A DNA stretch of 17,727 nt from Actinomycetota bacterium (GTDB lineage: Bacteria > Actinomycetota > Actinomycetes > Nanopelagicales > Nanopelagicaceae): contig WLDY01000003.1 of the NCBI GenBank assembly GCA_009704555.1, positions 1-17,727 on the forward strand. The letters run 5' to 3'. Positions 13,598 to 17,727 of this stretch are shown here, one piece after another. Each line of letters begins with the position of its first letter. The first letter of the stretch is position 1. Both the position numbers and the translations under genes were made by a program. The notes beneath the pieces are model-generated. The model did no database searches. It was not told the DNA's origin and worked only from the letters and a program-made list of their open reading frames with translations.

Positions 13598-14122
13598 ATC
13601 TCCACTGAACCCCGCATCAACGATCGTATCCGCGTGCCGCAAGTGCGCGTGATCGACGCAGACGGGAGCCAGGCCGGTGTCGTCACCATTGACACTGCCC
13701 TCGCTATGGCTGAAGAGGCAGGACTCGACTTGGTCGAGATCGCCCCGGATGCCAATCCGCCGGTCTGTAAGGTCATGGATTTCGGGAAGTACAAGTACGA
13801 GATGGCGCAGAAAGCGCGAGAGGCGAGAGCCAATCAGACTCATATCGTCGTCAAGGAAATCCGACTCGGTCTCAAGATCGAGGCGCATGACTACGAGACG
13901 AAGAAGAACCAGGTACTCAAGTTCCTTGGAGGTGGCGACAAGGTGAAGGCGACGGTCCAATTCAAGGGTCGAGAGCAGACTCGTCCTGAGATGGGATTCA
14001 AGTTGCTGCAACGCCTCGCCGAAGATGTCCAGGAGATGGGCTTCGTGGAGTTCGCGCCGAAGCGTGAAGGGCGAAGCATGACCATGGTGCTCGCACCAGT
14101 GAAGAAGAGCGGCAAGAAGTAG
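13598..14122 (+). CDS. infC: Translation initiation factor IF-3 (AUC start codon)
   Basis: IF-3 binds the 30S subunit, keeps it apart from 50S, and rejects non-standard start codons and wrong initiator tRNA. I start the protein at ATC 13598 (174 residues). The in-frame codons from there read STEPRINDRIRVPQVRVI, the normal conserved N-terminus, and AAAGGA lies 7 bases before. Starting at GTG 13634 would remove that conserved stretch and has no ribosome site. A stop at 13583 rules out anything longer. Both domains are present: the N-domain to about residue 80 and the C-domain with KEIRLGLKIEAHDYETK and RPEMGFKLLQRL. Rare start codons (AUU in E. coli) let IF-3 repress its own synthesis, so the same control is likely. 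rpmI follows after 52 purine-rich bases. Confidence 0.93.
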   Translation: MSTEPRINDRIRVPQVRVIDADGSQAGVVTIDTALAMAEEAGLDLVEIAPDANPPVCKVMDFGKYKYEMAQKAREARANQTHIVVKEIRLGLKIEAHDYETKKNQVLKFLGGGDKVKATVQFKGREQTRPEMGFKLLQRLAEDVQEMGFVEFAPKREGRSMTMVLAPVKKSGKK

Positions 14123-14174
14123 AAGTCAGACCAAGCAAGAGAGCAAGACACTAGGAGAGACGAGAGGTAAGAGA

Positions 14175-14372
14175 ATGCCAAAGATGAAGACGCACAGTGG
14201 TGCGAAGAAGACCTTCAAGGTCACCGGAAAAGGTCGCATCAAGCATGAGCGCGCTGGCAAGCGTCACCTCCTTGAAGGGAAGTCCTCACGACGGACCCGC
14301 CGCCTCACTCAAGAGTCAGCCGCAAAGGATTTTGCAACCGGACAGGCAAAGCGCCTTTTGGGGATGAAGTAA
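14175..14372 (+). CDS. rpmI: Ribosomal protein L35 (bL35)
   Basis: bL35 is a small basic protein of the large ribosomal subunit. The 65 residues begin with the diagnostic MPKMKTHSGAKKTFKVTGKGRIKHERAGKRH and end RLLGMK, the usual full length. AGAGG lies 7 bases before the ATG. It sits in the standard infC-rpmI-rplT order. A short perfect hairpin begins at the base after its stop codon. Confidence 0.98.
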   Translation: MPKMKTHSGAKKTFKVTGKGRIKHERAGKRHLLEGKSSRRTRRLTQESAAKDFATGQAKRLLGMK

Positions 14373-14386
14373 CGCTGCGCCCAGCG
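14373..14386 (+). other. Hairpin immediately after the rpmI stop
   Basis: CGCTG (14373-14377) and CAGCG (14382-14386) form a perfect 5-base stem around CGCC, starting at the first base after the TAA. No T-run follows, and rplT begins 50 bases later, so it is more likely an intercistronic RNA element (stability, or a protein binding site) than a terminator. Confidence 0.45.
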
Positions 14387-14436
14387 CAATCAAAGAACCC
14401 GTTGTAAGAGTTTCATGAAAGAAGTGGAGAGATGAG

Positions 14437-14793
14437 ATGGCACGAGTAAAGCGCGGAGTACACGCAGCGAAGAAGCGACGAACGATCCTGGAGAGGGCAA
14501 GTGGCTATCGCGGTCAGCGATCCCGCCTCTTCACAAAGGCAAAGGAACAGGTCACTCACTCCCTGGTCTATGCCTTCAATGATCGAAAAGATAAGAAAGG
14601 CGACTTCCGCCAACTTTGGATCACCCGTATCAACGCGGCAAGTCGAGCCAATGGGATCACTTACAACCGTTTCATCCAGGGCTTGAAGGCTGCTGGAATC
14701 GAAGTGGATCGTCGCGTGCTCTCTGAGCTGGCAACGAACGACCCGAAGGCATTCGCACAACTAGCCGACATCGCCAAGAAGAACATCAAGTGA
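14437..14793 (+). CDS. rplT: Ribosomal protein L20 (bL20)
   Basis: bL20 is an early-assembly protein of the large subunit and, in several bacteria, the repressor of its own operon through binding to the infC-rpmI message. The 118-residue protein starts MARVKRGVHAAKKRRTILERASGYRGQRSRLF and contains the C-terminal FIQGLKAAGIEVDRRVLSELA, all typical. GGAG lies 7 bases before the ATG; an ATG five bases earlier is out of frame. Its stop overlaps the start of the methyltransferase gene (GTGA), so the two are translationally coupled. Confidence 0.98.
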   Translation: MARVKRGVHAAKKRRTILERASGYRGQRSRLFTKAKEQVTHSLVYAFNDRKDKKGDFRQLWITRINAASRANGITYNRFIQGLKAAGIEVDRRVLSELATNDPKAFAQLADIAKKNIK

Positions 14794-15539
14794 TCACCAG
14801 TCTCACTTCGCCGAAGATCGCGAGAGTGAGACGGCTGCTTGAGACGCAGAATCCGCGAGAGCGGGCCGAGTCCGGACAGTTCGTGGTCGAGGGCTTGCGC
14901 GCGGTAGAGAGCGCGTTGGGCTCTCGCAGCATCGACGTCGTCGAGATACTCGCAACTTCGCAGTGGTTAGCGCGTTTTCCTGAAGCGACGGAGATCTCGG
15001 AGGAAGTCGCATGGAAGATCGCTGACACCGTCTCACCTCAAGGGATCTTTGCCGTCCTCTCACTGCCGAAGCAGCAGATCGATCTCAAGGGCGCAAAGCG
15101 GATCGCTCTCTTCGTGGAACTGCAGGACCCCGGTAACGCAGGGACGGTCATCCGCAATGCGCATGCATTCGACTTCGATCTCGTCATCTTCAGCAAGGGT
15201 TCAGTGGATCCATTCTCCGGGAAGGTGGCTCGAGCCAGTGCTGGCTCGATCGCTTCCGTACCAATCGAGTTCGGTATCGAACTTGCGCCTCTTATTGAAA
15301 CATTGCGTCCCACCCATCAGCTGGTCGCCTTTGACATGGATGGTGAGGAAGTGGGAAGTATCGAGCGCACACTGCCGACGGTCGTCATATTCGGCAATGA
15401 GGCGCGAGGGTTGCCCGAAGAGATCCGAGGGGATGAGCGGATCAAGAAGATCAGCATCCCGATGCCAGGAGGGACAGAAAGCCTCAATGTTGCAAGCGCC
15501 GCAACGATAGCCATGTATGAAATCTCCCGCCGAGACTGA
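14790..15539 (+). CDS. SpoU/TrmH-family RNA 2'-O-methyltransferase
   Basis: A 249-residue SPOUT-class enzyme that should methylate a ribose 2'-OH in rRNA or tRNA using S-adenosylmethionine. The N-terminal substrate-binding domain (about 1-95) is followed by the knotted catalytic domain with all three SpoU motifs: ELQDPGNAGTVIRNA (motif 1, near 110-124, with N117 and R122), IFGNEARGLPEE (motif 2, 200-211) and IPMPGGTESLNVASAATIAMYE (motif 3, 223-244). It resembles the RNA methylase commonly placed between rplT and pheS in actinobacteria. The target base cannot be told from sequence. The start is a GTG overlapping the rplT stop by four bases. pheS begins 23 bases after its stop. Confidence 0.93.
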   Translation: MITSLTSPKIARVRRLLETQNPRERAESGQFVVEGLRAVESALGSRSIDVVEILATSQWLARFPEATEISEEVAWKIADTVSPQGIFAVLSLPKQQIDLKGAKRIALFVELQDPGNAGTVIRNAHAFDFDLVIFSKGSVDPFSGKVARASAGSIASVPIEFGIELAPLIETLRPTHQLVAFDMDGEEVGSIERTLPTVVIFGNEARGLPEEIRGDERIKKISIPMPGGTESLNVASAATIAMYEISRRD

Positions 15540-15550
15540 AGGCGCCTCAG

Positions 15551-15556
15551 TAGACT
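15551..15556 (+). promoter_or_regulatory. -10 box of pheST (leaderless)
   Basis: TAGACT fits TAnnnT and ends exactly six bases before the pheS GTG; there is no ribosome site. It implies that pheST has its own promoter in the 23-base gap and a leaderless message. The -35 region would lie in the end of the methyltransferase gene and is not recognisable. Confidence 0.5.
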
Positions 15557-15562
15557 TCCTCC

Positions 15563-16579
15563 GTGTCTGAAGTGATCTCTCGCATCGAATCTGCGAGGAA
15601 AGAGGCCGAGTCCGCGCTCACTTCGATTACTGACCTAGACGAACTCAAGGAAGCCAAGTCCAAGCATCTAGGCGATCGCTCAGAATTATCTCGGATCAGT
15701 CAGAGCATGGGCTCGATCGCTGCAGCGGAACGTGCCGCAGTCGGTAAGGCCTTGAGTGCCGCGAGAACCGAGCTTGCGACCCGGTACGAGAAGGCAGGAC
15801 GTGAGCTTCTTGCACTTCGAGATAGTCGGGTGATCGAGGAGGAGCGGGTAGATGTCACTTTGGCAGCGAGCCGTTTTCCGCAGGGCGGAGTACATCCACT
15901 GACTCTCCTTGATCGCGAGATCGGGGAGATCTTCACTCGGCTTGGTTACAGCATCGTAGAAGGCCCAGAGCTCGAGGCAGCGTGGCTCAACTTCGATGCA
16001 CTCAACATCCCAGCAGATCATCCCGCCAGGACGATGCAAGACACATTCTTCATAGAACCACTCGAAAGCAATCTTGTTCTACGTACCCACACATCCCCGA
16101 CACAGATCCGCACGATGTTGTCCCAGGAACCTCCCATCTATGTGATCTGCCCCGGTCGGACCTTCCGTTCGGATGAACTTGATGCCACGCATACACCGGT
16201 CTTCAGTCAAGTGGAAGGGTTGGTCGTGGATGAAGGAATCACGATGGCCGACCTCAAGGGAACACTTGACCACTTCGCAAAGTCGATCTTCGGTGCCGAA
16301 GTCATCACACGTCTTCGTCCCTCGTTCTTCCCGTTCACAGAACCCTCCGCTGAGGTCGACATCTTCTTCAACGATCGTTGGATCGAATGGGGTGGGTGCG
16401 GCATGGTCAACCCGAAGGTCCTGACCAACTGCGGTATCGATACCTCTCGCTTCTCTGGCTTTGCCTTCGGAATGGGTTTGGAACGAACGTTGATGGTGCG
16501 CCATCAGATCACGGATATTCGCGACATCGTCGAAGGCGACCTGCGCTTCACGCGACGCTTTGGGCTAGGTGGTCGCTGA
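15563..16579 (+). CDS. pheS: Phenylalanyl-tRNA synthetase alpha subunit
   Basis: PheS is the catalytic subunit of the (alpha-beta)2 class II synthetase that charges tRNA-Phe. The 338-residue protein has the N-terminal coiled coil that contacts tRNA (about residues 1-90) and then the class II core: motif 1 near HPLTLLDREIGEIFTRLGY, motif 2 around RTHTSPTQIRTM and ICPGRTFRSDELDATHTPVFSQVEG, and motif 3 GFAFGMGLERTLM. WIEWGGCGMVNPKVL is also typical. The start is GTG 15563; there is no Shine-Dalgarno sequence, but a TAGACT box sits six bases upstream, consistent with leaderless initiation. The stop overlaps the pheT ATG (TGATG). Confidence 0.97.
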   Translation: MSEVISRIESARKEAESALTSITDLDELKEAKSKHLGDRSELSRISQSMGSIAAAERAAVGKALSAARTELATRYEKAGRELLALRDSRVIEEERVDVTLAASRFPQGGVHPLTLLDREIGEIFTRLGYSIVEGPELEAAWLNFDALNIPADHPARTMQDTFFIEPLESNLVLRTHTSPTQIRTMLSQEPPIYVICPGRTFRSDELDATHTPVFSQVEGLVVDEGITMADLKGTLDHFAKSIFGAEVITRLRPSFFPFTEPSAEVDIFFNDRWIEWGGCGMVNPKVLTNCGIDTSRFSGFAFGMGLERTLMVRHQITDIRDIVEGDLRFTRRFGLGGR

Positions 16580-17727
16580 TGAAGGCACCACTCTCGTGGT
16601 TGAGAGAATTGGTCGAGCTACCCACAGACCTGACACCTCAAGAGATCTCCGACCTCTTCGTTCGAGTCGGTTTCGAGGTGGAAGAGGTGATGGTTCAGGG
16701 CGCAGACATCACGGGACCGCTCCTCGTTGGGAAAGTGCTCTTGATCGAAGAACTCTCGGGTCATAAGAAACCGATCCGATATGTGGCGCTCGATTGTGGT
16801 GAAGCGAAGACGAGATCTGTGATCTGTGGCGCTAGGAACTTCGCAGAGGGCGATCATGTCGTCGTCGCAATCCCTGGGGCAGTTCTTCCCGGAGATTTCC
16901 ACATTTCCAGTCGTGAGACCTACGGCAAGATCTCAGACGGGATGATCTGTTCAGCGAAGGAATTGGGCTTGGGAGATGACCATTCCGGGATCATTGTCCT
17001 CTCTCCAGAAGATGCACCCATTGGTGCTGATGCCGTTGAACTACTTGGGATGAATGATGTGATCTTCGATATCGCCGTGAACCCCGATCGAGGCTACGCC
17101 CTCTCTATCCGAGGTCTTGCGAGAGAGTTGGCTGGAGCCCTCGATCTAGAGTTCAACGATCCAGCGCGATTGCAATTCTCATCGCTCAGAGCCAAGGATG
17201 GTGGGACGCCTTGCAAGATCCGCGAAGGGGCGAGCGAGATCTTCCTTCGCACCGTCGCTGATGTGGATATGTCGCGGCCGACACCGCTCTCGATGCGCCG
17301 CAAGATCGAGAAGTGTGGGATGAGATCCATCTCGCTGCCCGTTGATATCACCAATTACCTGATGCTCGAACTCGGTCAACCATTGCACGCTTTTGATGCG
17401 GATCAGATCGCGGGAACACTTCAGGTGCGATCTGCAACGAAGGGCGAGAAGTTGACGACCCTTGACGGCGAGGAAAGAGTCTTGAATGAAGGTGATCTCA
17501 CGATCGCAGACGATAAGAAGGTGCTTGCTCTCGCGGGAACGATGGGAGGCGTAGAAGCGGAGGTTAGCGAGAAGACACTGCGGATCACCGTAGAGGCGGC
17601 CCACTTCCACTCCGACCTAGTCGCGCGAAACTCTCGTCGTCACCGTCTTTCGACTGAGGCTTCGCGTCGGTTCGAACGTTTTGTTGATCCAGCGATGGCT
17701 GAGATCGCATCCATGAGAGCGCTCGAA
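16579..17727 (+). CDS. pheT: Phenylalanyl-tRNA synthetase beta subunit, N-terminal part (runs off the right edge)
   Basis: PheT is the large subunit of phenylalanyl-tRNA synthetase; it supports the catalytic alpha subunit, binds tRNA and edits mischarged Tyr-tRNA-Phe. The frame stays open from ATG 16579 to the window edge, 383 codons of a usual ~800-830. The start MKAPLSWLRELVEL is typical. The tRNA-binding-like domain includes KKPIRYVALDCG and SVICGARNFAEGDHVVVAIPGAVLPG. SDGMICSAKELGLGDDHSGI and the B3/B4 editing region with NPDRGYALSIRGLARELAG, VDITNYLMLELGQPLHAFD and ALAGTMGGVEAEVSE follow. It is coupled to pheS by a one-base overlap (TGATG). No frameshift or internal stop is seen. Confidence 0.97.
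   Translation, partial: MKAPLSWLRELVELPTDLTPQEISDLFVRVGFEVEEVMVQGADITGPLLVGKVLLIEELSGHKKPIRYVALDCGEAKTRSVICGARNFAEGDHVVVAIPGAVLPGDFHISSRETYGKISDGMICSAKELGLGDDHSGIIVLSPEDAPIGADAVELLGMNDVIFDIAVNPDRGYALSIRGLARELAGALDLEFNDPARLQFSSLRAKDGGTPCKIREGASEIFLRTVADVDMSRPTPLSMRRKIEKCGMRSISLPVDITNYLMLELGQPLHAFDADQIAGTLQVRSATKGEKLTTLDGEERVLNEGDLTIADDKKVLALAGTMGGVEAEVSEKTLRITVEAAHFHSDLVARNSRRHRLSTEASRRFERFVDPAMAEIASMRALE

Noticed and set aside
13475..14011. 178-codon open frame on the minus strand opposite infC and its leader
   Set aside because: Antisense to conserved infC coding sequence, no recognisable family, no ribosome site; an open frame caused by codon bias.
13634..14122. infC starting at GTG 13634
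   Set aside because: It would omit the conserved STEPRINDRIR segment that is encoded in frame just upstream, and it has no ribosome site; ATC 13598 has one at the right distance.
1..17727. CRISPR arrays, insertion sequences, phage genes, tRNA or rRNA genes
   Set aside because: No regularly spaced repeats, transposase or integrase motifs, or RNA gene signatures were seen; genes are contiguous housekeeping genes on both strands.

Overview
The window is a stretch of a mid-GC bacterial chromosome (roughly 50-55% G+C by eye), and it reads as Actinomycetota. Four things point there: the suf operon order sufR-sufB-sufD-Rieske-sufC-sufS-sufU-sufT; a DUF3099 gene beside SURF1; the tal-tkt-ctaA-sufR neighbourhood, which matches the conserved actinobacterial arrangement (as around Rv1448c-Rv1466 in Mycobacterium tuberculosis) in shortened form; and several promoters whose -10 box lies only 6-7 bases before the start codon, as in leaderless actinobacterial genes. 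The moderate G+C, tight packing and missing intergenic DNA suggest a small, compact genome. No genus can be named from the sequence alone.

Layout. Bases 1-3726 (minus strand): a heme A synthase gene (ctaA), transketolase (tkt) and the first 237 codons of transaldolase (tal), transcribed leftwards with gaps of 20 and 1 bases. Bases 3727-3836: a divergent promoter region. Bases 3837-10407 (plus strand): a complete SUF iron-sulfur cluster operon. SufR is the [Fe-S]-sensing repressor, SufBCD the scaffold, SufS/SufU the cysteine desulfurase with its zinc-dependent sulfur acceptor, and there is a small Rieske ferredoxin and the maturation factor SufT. An ABC exporter half-transporter (10445-12304) follows 37 bases after sufT and may be the last gene of the operon. 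It ends tail-to-tail with the next minus-strand pair.

Bases 12312-13386 (minus strand): a DUF3099 membrane protein gene followed by SURF1, a cytochrome c oxidase assembly factor. Bases 13387-13597: a 211-base divergent region. Its infC-proximal part can fold into a chain of short, perfect stem-loops. Bases 13598-15539 (plus strand): infC, rpmI, rplT and a SpoU-type RNA methyltransferase. infC most likely starts at a rare AUC codon. Bases 15563-17727: pheS and the first 383 codons of pheT, both subunits of phenylalanyl-tRNA synthetase.

Functionally the window is core housekeeping: central carbon metabolism, heme A and cytochrome oxidase assembly, Fe-S cluster assembly, and translation. I found no mobile element, phage gene, defence system, CRISPR array, tRNA or rRNA. 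I do not see a wholly new system. The points most worth a second look are regulatory: the structured infC leader with the AUC start, the sufR promoter with a tandem heptamer, the leaderless starts, the ribosome-site hairpin before the exporter gene, and a strong excess of GATC.
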